Positions 18,215 to 26,982 of a stretch of 64,000 bases of DNA are shown piece by piece. This DNA comes from Corynebacterium endometrii (GTDB lineage: Bacteria > Actinomycetota > Actinomycetes > Mycobacteriales > Mycobacteriaceae): NCBI RefSeq assembly GCF_004795735.1, contig NZ_CP039247.1:2108001-2172000 (forward strand). The letters run 5' to 3'. Under the pieces are notes generated by a model. That model was not told the origin of the DNA, did not search any database, and saw only the letters and a list, made by a program, of their open reading frames with translations. Within the stretch, counting starts at the first letter, position 1. Each line of letters opens with the position of its first letter. The position numbers were made by a program, and so were the translations under genes.

Positions 18215-19615
18215 ATGGCTAAGAAACAGCGCCCCACCCACCAGTGCACTGAGTGTGATTACATCTCCCCCAAGTGGCTTGGCCGCTGCCCGGAATGCGG
18301 GTCATGGGGAACGTTGAAGGAATCCCTGCCCGCCACCGCGTCCACCGGCACGGCCGCCACCGCCGCGGTGACCGGCCAGCTGACCAAGGGACTGACTCCG
18401 GCCACCCCCGCTACGCCCATCACCAAGATTGGCGCCTCTGCCACCACAACCATCCGCACCGGCATCGGTGAACTGGACCGCGTGTTGGGCAAGGGTATTG
18501 TCCCGGGCTCCGTGGTGCTCATGGCCGGCGAGCCGGGCGTGGGTAAATCCACGCTGCTGCTGGAGGTGGCCTCCCGCTGGGCCCAAGAGCAAACGGATGG
18601 GAAAAACCGCAGGGCCCTCTACGTCACCGCCGAGGAATCCGCGGGGCAGGTCCGCGCCCGCGCTGAACGCACCGGGGCGCTGCATGAGACGCTGTTCCTC
18701 GCCGCCGAATCCAATCTGGACGTGGTCTTTGGCCACGTGGAACAGGTCAAGCCCTCGCTTATCATCGTGGATTCCGTGCAGACCATGCATGCCGCGGGCG
18801 TGGAGGGCGTGGCCGGCGGCGTGGCCCAGTCCCGGGCGGTCACGGCCGCACTGACCACCCTCGCAAAGACCACCGGCATCCCGGTCATGGTCGTGGGGCA
18901 CGTGACCAAGGACGGTAACGTTGCCGGGCCACGCGTGCTCGAGCACCTCGTGGATGTGGTGCTGAACTTTGAGGGCGACCGCCAGTCCAGCCTGCGCATG
19001 CTGCGCGGCATCAAGAACCGCTTCGGCGCAACGGATGAGGTGGGATGCTTCGAACAAACCGCCGGCGGCATCCGCGAGGTGACTGACCCCTCCGGCCTGT
19101 TCCTCTCCCACCGTGGCTCCACGCCCGATGGTTCAGCCGTCACCGTTGCCATGGACGGCGTGCGGCCCATCGTGGCCGAAGTCCAGGCGCTTACCGTTGA
19201 CCCGGTCGCCAAGAACCCCCGCCGGGTGGTCACGGGCCTGGATAACAACCGCGTGCCCATGGTCCTCGCCGTCCTGCAGGCACGCGCCGGCCAACGCACC
19301 AATGACAAGGACGCGTACGTGGCCACCGTTGGCGGGATGCGGATCATGGAGACCGCCACCGACCTGGCCGTGGCCCTGGCCACCTGGTCCGCGCTCCACG
19401 AACGGCCCCTGCCCGCCAAGACCGTGGTCATAGGTGAGGTGGGGTTGGCCGGCGAACTAAGGCGCGTTCCCAATCTTGAACGCCGCCTCAGTGAGGCCGC
19501 ACGCCTAGGCTACAAGCACGCCATAACCCCCGCGGTGGGTGACATTGACGCCGCCGGGATCCACGTCCGCCAGGCCGCCACCCTGCGCGAGGCCATTTCA
19601 CTATTGGAGGGATAG
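18215..19615 (+). CDS. radA: DNA repair ATPase RadA
   Basis: RecA-like branch-migration ATPase for recombinational repair. Start at ATG 18215 (MAKKQRP), 466 residues. N-terminal C4 zinc finger CTECDYISPKWLGRCPECGS (about 10-29), Walker A GEPGVGKS (about 106), the RadA-specific KNRFG motif (about 267), and a C-terminal Lon-protease-like domain with VGEVGLAGELRRV (about 408). In many actinobacteria disA follows radA; here a terminator and a convergent gene follow instead. Confidence 0.94.
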   Translation: MAKKQRPTHQCTECDYISPKWLGRCPECGSWGTLKESLPATASTGTAATAAVTGQLTKGLTPATPATPITKIGASATTTIRTGIGELDRVLGKGIVPGSVVLMAGEPGVGKSTLLLEVASRWAQEQTDGKNRRALYVTAEESAGQVRARAERTGALHETLFLAAESNLDVVFGHVEQVKPSLIIVDSVQTMHAAGVEGVAGGVAQSRAVTAALTTLAKTTGIPVMVVGHVTKDGNVAGPRVLEHLVDVVLNFEGDRQSSLRMLRGIKNRFGATDEVGCFEQTAGGIREVTDPSGLFLSHRGSTPDGSAVTVAMDGVRPIVAEVQALTVDPVAKNPRRVVTGLDNNRVPMVLAVLQARAGQRTNDKDAYVATVGGMRIMETATDLAVALATWSALHERPLPAKTVVIGEVGLAGELRRVPNLERRLSEAARLGYKHAITPAVGDIDAAGIHVRQAATLREAISLLEG

Positions 19616-19616
19616 G

Positions 19617-19649
19617 CCCGGCGCGCTGCCACCAGCGCGTGCCGGGCTA
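19617..19649 (+). terminator. GC-rich hairpin after radA
   Basis: Stem GCCCGGC-GCGCTG / CAGCGC-GT-GCCGGGC with a two-base bulge, immediately after the radA stop. It lacks a clear T-run, so termination is only likely. Confidence 0.55.
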
Positions 19650-19670
19650 CGCGAAAAGCCCAGCGAGTTT

Positions 19671-19706
19671 AAAAAAGACCACCACAGGCGAGTGCCTGGG
19701 GTGGTC
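19671..19706 (-). terminator. Terminator of the minus-strand membrane-anchored gene
   Basis: 13-bp stem with one mismatch (GACCACC...GGTGGTC, loop GAGT), followed on the minus strand by six T. It lies 54 bases beyond the stop of the gene at 19760-20551. Confidence 0.85.
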
Positions 19707-19759
19707 ACGTGTCTAACGCGCGGGGGAGGCTACGGCCCAAGGAAGGCCTGGGCAGTTTT

Positions 19760-20551
19760 TTAAGCGTCCTCACGCAGGTTGAAGGTGTGTGCGTTGGATA
19801 CCTTGTCACCGATGGCGGCATAAACCAGGTAGCTATCCGCTGCGGCTGGCTGGCGGCCGTTGCACTGCTCCGGCGTGGATTCAAGGCGCGACCAGACGGC
19901 CTCGAATGCCCGTTCATCCCCCTTGGGGAAGATCTCGCGTCCGGATTCTACCGGCGGGTAGCAGTTGACGTCCGCCCAGACTGGAGAGTAGTCCTCCAGG
20001 CGGTAGACCTCGAAGCGCAGCTGATCCTCATCGAGGTTGATGTCACAGTCCGCCCCCGTTGGGTTGTCCACCGTGGCGTAGAAGGTGGGGAGCTGGCCTT
20101 GGCCGTAGGACGGGCGGTCACTTGAGACAGTGATGTCCAGATCCTGAAGCTCACAGGTGCTCTTCGGGGCCTCGCTGGATTCTTCCGGCGCCTCGGATTC
20201 CGTGGTTGACTCGGCGGCGGACTCTTGCGTAGGTGCCGCCGATTCGGATGTAGTGGGCGCCGGGGCCGGGGCTTTGGCCTCGCCCTTGCCGGAGGCTGGT
20301 TCGTCAGTACCCGGCGCGGAGGTGGCCGTTTCGGCGGCTTGGGAGGTTTGTTCCTCGCTGCTGCCGCCGCCAAGCGAGGTCAGCAGCCAGATGATGAGGG
20401 CAACTACAACTAGTACGCCGATTAGCGCGGCGACTCGGCGGCGCAAGTAGATTTCCTGGGGGAGCTTGCGCGGTTGCTCCGGGTGGGGGCGTGCGCTTTT
20501 AGCTCCCTCACTACGGCGTGGGGGGCGCGATGGTGGAGTTTGGTTAGACAC
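19760..20551 (-). CDS. Membrane-anchored extracytoplasmic protein, function unknown
   Basis: 263 residues. A basic Pro-rich cytosolic N-terminus (1-42) is followed by one membrane helix (about 43-65), a low-complexity Ser/Glu/Ala/Thr stalk (about 66-135), and a compact extracytoplasmic domain (about 136-263) with four cysteines, likely two disulfides, and a NPTGADCDINLDEDQL segment. The domain looks beta-sandwich-like, but I do not recognise a named family. The stalk suggests it spans part of the wall layer. Start is GTG at 20551. Confidence 0.75.
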   Translation of the reverse strand: MSNQTPPSRPPRRSEGAKSARPHPEQPRKLPQEIYLRRRVAALIGVLVVVALIIWLLTSLGGGSSEEQTSQAAETATSAPGTDEPASGKGEAKAPAPAPTTSESAAPTQESAAESTTESEAPEESSEAPKSTCELQDLDITVSSDRPSYGQGQLPTFYATVDNPTGADCDINLDEDQLRFEVYRLEDYSPVWADVNCYPPVESGREIFPKGDERAFEAVWSRLESTPEQCNGRQPAAADSYLVYAAIGDKVSNAHTFNLREDA

Positions 20552-20629
20552 ACTTCACACTTTAGGCGGCATAGTGGTCTACCTGCGTGAACCTTGGCCG
20601 CGTGTCAAATACACCATGTTGAACATAAG

Positions 20630-20657
20630 AAACACCCGCCACATAAGTAGCGGGTGC
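20630..20657 (-). terminator. Terminator of the carbonic anhydrase gene
   Basis: 7-bp stem CACCCGC / GCGGGTG with a 10-base loop, followed on the minus strand by TTTCTTAT. Located 20 bases beyond the stop. Confidence 0.7.
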
Positions 20658-20676
20658 GGTGCGAAAACCGGGTTGC

Positions 20677-21303
20677 TTAGCGTACGCCGTGGAGTACCAA
20701 AGGTTCTACGGATCCGTCACCAATTCCGTAGTACAGGCCAACCACGCCCAGGGAGCCCTCAACGATCTTGGTGTTCAACGCCGGCATGGAGGCTAACAGC
20801 TGGCGCACGGTCTCCTGGGTGTGCTGGCGCTCATAGTCAGCCACCTCGGCGCTGCCATTCTGGCGGGAGACCAGCGCGGACAGGGAAACCTTTTCCACGA
20901 TGGTGCGCTGGAAGCCGGAAGGAAGGCGCTGGCCGTCATTGATCACGGACGCGGCGGCACCCACCGCGCCGCACGACTCATGGCCCATGACCACAATCAG
21001 GTTGCAGTCCAGATTCTCAATCGCGTACTCCAGGGAGCCCAGCACTGAATTATCGATGATATGACCCGCGGTGCGGATGACGAAGGCGTCACCCAAACCC
21101 AGATCGAAGATGAGCTCAACCGGGGAACGGGAGTCAGAGCAGGCCAGCACCACTACGCGCGGCGATTGGCCATCACGCAGGGACATGCGGCGTGAGGAAT
21201 CCGCGTTGGGGCGCTGCGCGCGGTCCTCGGTAAAACGCTGGTTGCCCTCCTTCAGGGCTTCCCATACTTCCTGTGGTGATTGTTTACTATCTGTTAAAGG
21301 CAC
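20677..21303 (-). CDS. Beta-class carbonic anhydrase
   Basis: Zinc enzyme interconverting CO2 and bicarbonate, needed to supply bicarbonate to carboxylases. 208 residues. Zinc ligands and catalytic dyad are visible as CSDSR (near 55-59) and HESCG (near 108-112). Upstream region is shared divergently with mutY. In C. glutamicum a beta-carbonic anhydrase also lies next to mutY, as I recall. Confidence 0.9.
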   Translation of the reverse strand: MPLTDSKQSPQEVWEALKEGNQRFTEDRAQRPNADSSRRMSLRDGQSPRVVVLACSDSRSPVELIFDLGLGDAFVIRTAGHIIDNSVLGSLEYAIENLDCNLIVVMGHESCGAVGAAASVINDGQRLPSGFQRTIVEKVSLSALVSRQNGSAEVADYERQHTQETVRQLLASMPALNTKIVEGSLGVVGLYYGIGDGSVEPLVLHGVR

Positions 21304-21365
21304 GGGCCAAATTTTACTCCCACGCGGTGCAAAGAAACAGGCTTTTGCCGGTTAAACTTGCAGGA

Positions 21366-22253
21366 ATGAGTTCTCCCCTGGATCCCGCCCGCCTGCTCGC
21401 CTGGTTTGATAAGGCCGAGCGTCCGCTGCCCTGGCGCAGGCCAGGAACCAGCGCGTGGGGAGTGTTGGTTAGCGAAGTCATGAGCCAGCAGACCCCGGTG
21501 GCCCGCGTGGCCCCACAGTGGGAGGACTGGATGCGGCGATGGCCCACCCCCAAGGACCTCGCCGCGGCCTCCCAGGCGGAGGTGCTGCGCGCATGGGGCA
21601 AGCTAGGTTATCCCCGCCGCGCGCTACGCCTGAAAGAGTGCGCGGCGGAAATTGCCGCCCATCACGGCAACGTGGTGCCGGACGATGTGGATACCTTGCT
21701 TAGCCTGCCCGGCATCGGTGAGTACACCGCCCGGGCCGTGGCGTGCTTCCACTACGGCCAGAACGTGCCGGTGATAGATACCAACGTCCGCCGCGTCTAC
21801 GCGCGGGCCGTGGATGGCCGTTTCCTGCCACCCCAGGCATCCAAACGCGAGCTTGGCCTGCTGGCGGCGCACCTTCCTTCCGGCGCTCTCACCGGCCCCC
21901 GTTTCTCCACCGCGCTGATGGAATTAGGGGCCCTGGTGTGCACCGCTAAGAACCCGGCGTGCGGCGAGTGCCCGCTGCTAGCAACGTGCGCGTGGCAGCG
22001 GGCCGGCTGCCCGCAACCAAGCGACGAGGAACTGCGCAAGGCTAAAAAGCGGGTGCAGAAATTCGCCGGGACGGACCGCCAGGTCCGCGGGCTCATCATG
22101 GACGTGCTGCGCGCGGCGGATAAACCCGTGGACAAGTCCGCGATAGACATCGTGTGGCCAGACGCAGCTCAGCGCGAGCGCGCGCTGGCCAGTCTTTTGG
22201 AAGACGGCCTTGCGGACTTCGATGATGCAGGCCGCTTCCACCTGCCCCACTAA
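21366..22253 (+). CDS. mutY: A/G-specific adenine DNA glycosylase MutY
   Basis: Removes adenine mispaired with 8-oxoguanine. Start at ATG 21366 (MSSPLDP), 295 residues. SEVMSQQTPVARV (about 37), helix-hairpin-helix LPGIGEYTARAV (about 114-125), catalytic Asp in VIDTNVRR (about 136), and the C-X6-C-X2-C-X5-C iron-sulfur cluster (about 192-208). The C-terminal Nudix-like 8-oxoG sensor of E. coli MutY is absent, as in other short actinobacterial members. Confidence 0.92.
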   Translation: MSSPLDPARLLAWFDKAERPLPWRRPGTSAWGVLVSEVMSQQTPVARVAPQWEDWMRRWPTPKDLAAASQAEVLRAWGKLGYPRRALRLKECAAEIAAHHGNVVPDDVDTLLSLPGIGEYTARAVACFHYGQNVPVIDTNVRRVYARAVDGRFLPPQASKRELGLLAAHLPSGALTGPRFSTALMELGALVCTAKNPACGECPLLATCAWQRAGCPQPSDEELRKAKKRVQKFAGTDRQVRGLIMDVLRAADKPVDKSAIDIVWPDAAQRERALASLLEDGLADFDDAGRFHLPH

Positions 22254-22280
22254 CCGCGCGCCCGCCAGGCGGTAACCGCG

Positions 22281-23033
22281 CTAGCGCACGTTAAAGCCTT
22301 GGGCCTTCGCGAGGGAAAAGAAGCGGTTGCGGGATGGCCGCTCCACTAGATTGTTGACCACCTGTGAGGTAAACCCGTCATCGCGGTTGTTGGTTTCACG
22401 CTGCCCGTAATACTCACGCATGGTCGCGTCATAGCCCGTCAGTGCCTCAACCCACGAATCGGGTTCGGAATACGTATCCTCCATGATCCGCAGCTCCTTG
22501 GGCATCCTGGGCTTTAGGCCAGGCTGGCTTGCCGGATGGCCGAGCATCAGGCCCACCACCGGGAAGGTGTACTCCGGGAGCTTGAGCAGGTCGATGAGCG
22601 TTTCATACTCGTTGAGCACGCAGCCTAGGTAGCACGCGCCAAGGCCCATGGATTCTGCGGCCACGGTGAGATTTTGCGCCATGATAACCGCGTCCGTGAA
22701 GCCTTCGCGGAACACGTCCGCGGACCTGGCCACCTCCGGGTCCTGTCCGAGTTCCTCCCGGATGCGCACGCTGCGGCGCGCGTCAACAATGAACACCATG
22801 AGTTCCGGGGCGGTGGCCACCCGCCGCTGGTTTCCAATGCGCGCTAGCTCCTGACGGATAGCGGGGTCCTTGATGCGGATGACCGATGCGTGCTGGAACC
22901 CCCGGGACGTGGATGCGTGCATGGCCGCATCAAACAGCGTGCCCATGGTCTCTTCCCCGACCTCTTGCTCGGTGAAGTCACGAATAGAACGGTGATTGAG
23001 CAAAGTATTCAGCGTTTCATTCATGCGGACCAT
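22281..23033 (-). CDS. Nitroreductase-family FMN oxidoreductase
   Basis: 250 residues. NHRSIRDFTEQEVGEETM near the start is the FMN-phosphate-binding segment, and SMGLGACYLG (about 128-137) and VVGLMLGHPA follow as in NfsA/FRP-type NADPH-flavin oxidoreductases. A second ATG three codons in (MNETLN) is equally plausible. Physiological substrate unknown. Confidence 0.85.
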   Translation of the reverse strand: MVRMNETLNTLLNHRSIRDFTEQEVGEETMGTLFDAAMHASTSRGFQHASVIRIKDPAIRQELARIGNQRRVATAPELMVFIVDARRSVRIREELGQDPEVARSADVFREGFTDAVIMAQNLTVAAESMGLGACYLGCVLNEYETLIDLLKLPEYTFPVVGLMLGHPASQPGLKPRMPKELRIMEDTYSEPDSWVEALTGYDATMREYYGQRETNNRDDGFTSQVVNNLVERPSRNRFFSLAKAQGFNVR

Positions 23034-23059
23034 GCTAACCCCGCCGCCCTATCACGTTG

Positions 23060-24442
23060 CTACCGGGTGCAGGTATTAGGCGCTGGCTTTCCCAGAAACC
23101 GGTCCGCGATGTAGCCCAACGCGGATACCGCATCCGTCAAATAAGGCACAACGTGATTGCCTCCAGAGCCAGGCAAAATGGACGGCTGCTGAATGCTTAC
23201 CAACTGCACCGCACCGCCAGCGGCGCACATATCCGCAGCCATTTGAACGGCCTGCCCGTGTGGAATCACATCATCATTGACCGAAATGGCCACACGGATT
23301 GGCGCGCTTATGGGCGCATTATTGCCTACCCGATGTGCATCGAAAATCGCGTGCACTTCCGGATCCCTCATAGCCACGTCGTAGAGTGAAAGGCCGGACT
23401 TGGTCAACGCAGAGGTCTCCGTCCCCGCCCACCGCAACGCGGCGTCAGCGAGGCACGAATGCTTAGTATCCTCAAGGAAGGCCTGACCGCGCGCGTTGAG
23501 CACCCTATCAAATACCGGCTTCGTCCTATCCGGATCCGATTCGATGAAACTATTGATAGCGTATCCCAGCACCGCCATGATGTTCCCTCCGTCCACCGCT
23601 TGCAAAACCTGGGTTGGATGTGCCGGCGGCGCACCAGCATACGTGCCCACTACATTGAGCTCAGAACCGTAACGCGCAACCAATTCAGCTGCTGAAGCCG
23701 CGGCACCCCCACCTTGGGAATAACCAAAGAATCCCACCGGAGCCCCTTCCGGGGCTTGGCTAACGTTCAAAGCCGCACGGGCCGCGTCAATGAGGGCATG
23801 CGCCTGCTCAATGCGGTTGAGATAGGTGTGAACCCCAGGGGTGCCTAACCCTATGTAATCAGTCACCACAACGCGCATACCCTGGGCCGCAGCGGCCTGG
23901 TACATCGGAATCTCATAGTTGAGGCCAAGCGCGCCACTTGCAGGATCAAATTGTCCCGCAAGGCCCACTCCCCGGGATGGCGCGCACGCATCAGCCTGCC
24001 CGCGGGTGCCTGGGGCAAACGCCACTGTCGGAGTAGGCCCCGGCCCATCCCACTTCACGCTTGGCTCAATGACAAAGCCGGACACAGCCACCTTGTCTCC
24101 ATTTTGTTTTGTGGAGGTGTATAGGATTTTTTGGGCGTAGCCAGGAAACTCAGGCCCCAGTACGTTGAGCAAATGCGGTGCCGGCTTAGTGCGAATCACC
24201 GATCCGGGTTGCTGCGGGATCTGCGAAGGCGGAATATAAAAAGCGTCATTCGCATTGTGAATACCGCTATCACCAGGGTGAGATGAAGCCCAACGAGCGC
24301 CGGCGCTCAACTGTTCAACTGACGCAGTTGGAGCCGTGGGCGGCACGGCACTTTGCGCATTTACAGCTGGGACACCGGCACCAGCAAGAACAAGTGTCAC
24401 GGTCACTGCGGCGACCAATGCGCGGGCAAATGAATTTTTCAC
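23060..24442 (-). CDS. Secreted lipase, LIP family
   Basis: Extracellular alpha/beta-hydrolase of the secretory lipase family. I prefer the GTG at 24442 (VKNSFARAL), which gives a clean signal peptide ending in VNA near residue 29; a start 14 codons upstream is the alternative. Nucleophile elbow GYSQGGGAAAS is near residue 245. A late Asp and His (NDDVIPHG; GGNHVVPYL) complete the likely triad. Several Cys suggest disulfides. It probably releases fatty acids from host or skin lipids, inferred from the family. Confidence 0.85.
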   Translation of the reverse strand: MKNSFARALVAAVTVTLVLAGAGVPAVNAQSAVPPTAPTASVEQLSAGARWASSHPGDSGIHNANDAFYIPPSQIPQQPGSVIRTKPAPHLLNVLGPEFPGYAQKILYTSTKQNGDKVAVSGFVIEPSVKWDGPGPTPTVAFAPGTRGQADACAPSRGVGLAGQFDPASGALGLNYEIPMYQAAAAQGMRVVVTDYIGLGTPGVHTYLNRIEQAHALIDAARAALNVSQAPEGAPVGFFGYSQGGGAAASAAELVARYGSELNVVGTYAGAPPAHPTQVLQAVDGGNIMAVLGYAINSFIESDPDRTKPVFDRVLNARGQAFLEDTKHSCLADAALRWAGTETSALTKSGLSLYDVAMRDPEVHAIFDAHRVGNNAPISAPIRVAISVNDDVIPHGQAVQMAADMCAAGGAVQLVSIQQPSILPGSGGNHVVPYLTDAVSALGYIADRFLGKPAPNTCTR

Positions 24443-24564
24443 AGCAAAAAATACTAAACCACAAGCCGTACTCACCACCCCCAACGCGGACCTAGTGGAA
24501 ACCGGCTAGAATCGTGGGCAACCAACCGGAGGAACCACGCAGATCGTAAGGAGTTTTAATCCCC

Positions 24565-24735
24565 ATGGGTTTGACCTACCGCTCACGCAAGAAGCTGGGC
24601 AAGAATAGCTGGCTTAACATTTCTGGTTCCGGCGCCTCCGCCTCGACCAAGATTGGCCCGGTCACCATCAATTCCCGCGGTGGATTCTGGGTGAACCTGC
24701 CGGGCGGCTTTAACTTCCGCGGCCGCTGGCGCTAA
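24565..24735 (+). CDS. Small DUF4236-type protein
   Basis: 56 residues from ATG 24565, with AAGGAG at about 24549. The pattern YRSRKKLGKNSWLNISGSG...GPVTINSRGG...NLPGGFNFRGRW matches short DUF4236 proteins, which begin with a basic 'RFRKSIKLG' type strand and an LNISKSG turn. Function of the family is unknown. It is in the same frame as the broken gene that follows and may once have preceded it in a transcript. Confidence 0.7.
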   Translation: MGLTYRSRKKLGKNSWLNISGSGASASTKIGPVTINSRGGFWVNLPGGFNFRGRWR

Positions 24736-26124
24736 ACCCAGCCGCAGAACTTCCTTGAAGAAACAGGCGAGGCGGGTTTTCCTTATGAGAACGTGCCTGT
24801 CTCCACGCTGTTGAAGGAAGAGGGCATAAGCGTTGAGTTCCTCTATGACTTTGGCGATCATTGGGCACACACCCTAACTAGGGTTGCACTACCCACGGAG
24901 CTACCTGAGTTGACGGCTAATACCCTTCCACACGTGCATGCCGGCACCGGCGCGTGCCCGCCGGATGATATTGGCGGCGTGCTTCGCTATGACGAGGTGT
25001 CCCAGCTGTGGCGGACCAAGAAATCCATGAAGGCACTTCGCGGCACGGACCATGAAGACCTCATTGACTGGTTACCTGCTGATTTCAACCCAGATCACTT
25101 TGATGTAGAGCACGCCCAGGAGTAGCTCACACTGATTACCTCCTCCCCGTCTCCTCGGATTACCGGGTGGTTTGGGCGGAAAGTCGGCCCCGTGCTGATT
25201 GACTTCTTTGAAGAGTTGCCCGGGTATTCTGAGTCTGCCCTTGCTGTTGAGGCCGCCGCCTTGCGCCTTGGCATCACTACGTTCCCCGGTAGGGTCAATC
25301 CCCCGCAGCCTCTTACCCCACCGCAGGCCAAGGCCTTCCCATTTACCGATGAAGATCTTGAACCCAAACTGCTAGATACCCTTTGGCACCCTTTCAAGAC
25401 TTTCTTGACTCTTGCCAGTGAAGGCCAGCTTGCTTTGACCGCCACGGGCAACCTGAATGGCCAGTCTATTGATTTGCTAGTCAAAGACATTGGGCCGGCC
25501 CAGTTCAATGAAAAGCGCACGCGCTATACAGAGGACACGGTCTACGCCATTGCCGAACTCCATCAGCAACTGCGTGATGCCTAGCGGGTGCACAAGTACC
25601 GCAAGGAGCTACGAATTACCCCGGCTGGCCGTAAGGTCCTCGAAAACTGGCCAACCCAAGCCAGTACACTCAAGCCAGGCATCCGCCCTACCGATGCCGT
25701 CATCACCGCGGCTTCTTCCATTACCCCGCTACTTCTGCCTAAAGAGAGCCGAAATTATGAACGTTACCTGCTTGGTCTGGGCACAGCCCTCCTTGTAGCA
25801 GGCAAGGTCCACGAGCCGCAGATCCCCTACTTACGTGCGTTTATAGACTTTGACGGACTCGGTGATTACAAGCCCTTTACCTCAATGGCGGAATATAATT
25901 CTGTAGCTCAGAGCTATGTCCACCGCGACGGTTGGCACACTGATTACGGCAATGGCCGCACTGTGCCGGCTAAGGTTTATCAGCACAGCGACCATGCCAA
26001 TCTGATCAAGCTATTTTCCCGCCACGAATACGCTGATTCTTTTGCGCGAGTCATTGATGATGGTATTTTCGCCAGCCCCACAGTGGGACTGATTGCCGCT
26101 GAGCTGCTGTGGCCACGCTCTTAA
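24736..26124 (+). pseudogene. pRiA4b ORF-3-like gene broken by two in-frame TAG codons
   Basis: One reading frame runs from 24736 to 26124 but is cut by TAG at 25123-25125 and TAG at 25582-25584, with no frameshift. Part 1 (to 25122) has YDFGDHWAHTLTRV and GTGACPPDDIGGV, hallmarks of the plasmid pRiA4b ORF-3 family, but lacks a normal start. Part 2 carries the linker and LALTATGNL. Part 3 continues the typical C-terminal motif KELRITPAGRKVLENW directly after the second TAG. The joined product would match the long actinobacterial version, about 460 residues. The missing N-terminus and two stops indicate a decayed gene. Confidence 0.8.
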
Positions 26125-26195
26125 ACATTTTGCATACCATGGCATATAAGGTTGCATGCATATGGGTGCAGTAAACCGCCAAGGAGATTGCATTA

Positions 26196-26705
26196 ATGTC
26201 TTTTAAGAAAAACCTCACCATCACTTCTTCCCTCACAGCGGTCACCGCAGCCGTGGGCACCGCAGTAACTGACCCGGACACACTCTGGTACAAGCTACAG
26301 CGCAAGCCACGCTGGCAACCACCTACTTGGCTCTTCCCGGTCGCATGGACCGGTCTTTATGCCAGCATTGCCGGCAGCTCCGCCCGTGTACTCACGGATA
26401 TTGAAGAAAACACCCCGTCCCCAGCCAATCAGGCTCCCGAGGAGGCAAACCAGCGCGAGCGCCAAAAGTTCCTCGCCGCACTGGCCATTAACCTTGGACT
26501 TAATGCTGGCTGGTCCGCATTGTTCTGGAAAGGCCAAAACAACACGGTATCCACCATTGAGGCCGCGGCTCTGGCTGCATCCTCCATTGACTTGGCCCGC
26601 CGGGCCGGCAAGGTCAACCCCAAGGTCGGGCTCGCCCTAGTCCCTTATGCCGCGTGGACTTCTTTTGCCACCGTGCTCACCGGAGCTATTGCAAAGAAGA
26701 ACTAA
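26196..26705 (+). CDS. tspO: TspO/MBR-family membrane protein
   Basis: 169 residues, about five membrane segments. KPRWQPPTWLFPVAWTGLY (about 33-51) is the family signature of the first loop and second helix, and INLGLNAGWSALFW (about 96-109) matches the fourth region. TspO proteins bind porphyrins and related ligands. AAGGAG precedes the ATG. A charged loop (about 68-88) is longer than usual. A rho-independent terminator follows. Confidence 0.88.
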   Translation: MSFKKNLTITSSLTAVTAAVGTAVTDPDTLWYKLQRKPRWQPPTWLFPVAWTGLYASIAGSSARVLTDIEENTPSPANQAPEEANQRERQKFLAALAINLGLNAGWSALFWKGQNNTVSTIEAAALAASSIDLARRAGKVNPKVGLALVPYAAWTSFATVLTGAIAKKN

Positions 26706-26721
26706 CCCAATTACTCATCCC

Positions 26722-26751
26722 AGTGGACTGCCTCCGGGTGGTCCACTTTTT
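26722..26751 (+). terminator. Terminator of tspO
   Basis: 7-bp stem AGTGGAC / GTCCACT with a 12-base loop, followed by TTTTTG, 16 bases after the tspO stop. Confidence 0.75.
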
Positions 26752-26807
26752 GCGTTCTGGACCTTCCCGTTTTCTTAACCGCCCGCTCTACACGCAACGG
26801 CTAGGAA

Positions 26808-26925
26808 GTTTCCAGGACAATTTCCTACACACGGTACTTTCGATAAACCGGCGAGATTTCAGCCAGCACGCCATCAAGCACCACAACCTCGTGGAATGGC
26901 TCCTCCACACCCCTAGGACTCACAC
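26808..26925 (+). repeat. Gene remnant A, related to remnant B at 30436-30540
   Basis: Non-coding today, but encodes RRDFSQHAIKHHNLVEWLL in one frame. The matching piece at 30436-30540 encodes NDFSQLGVDHRNLINWLL. By eye about two-thirds of bases agree over roughly 96 positions with one single-base gap. Both pieces flank the MmeI-type gene and its antitoxin-like neighbour. I do not recognise the parent gene. Confidence 0.5.
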
Positions 26926-26968
26926 TAAAGCCTCGGCCCAAAACTCTTCTAAGCTGGCGCCTTTAACG

Positions 26969-26974
26969 TAATCT
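26969..26974 (+). promoter_or_regulatory. -10 element for a likely leaderless transcript
   Basis: TAATCT ends eight bases before the GTG at 26983, and no ribosome site precedes that GTG. This spacing suggests transcription starts at or next to the start codon, common in corynebacteria. Confidence 0.4.
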
Positions 26975-26982
26975 CATTAACT

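Noticed and set aside
24736-26124. Amber recoding (pyrrolysine-like) to explain the two in-frame TAG codons
   Set aside because: No sign of such machinery here, the N-terminus is also missing, and other genes in the window end normally at TAG; decay is simpler.
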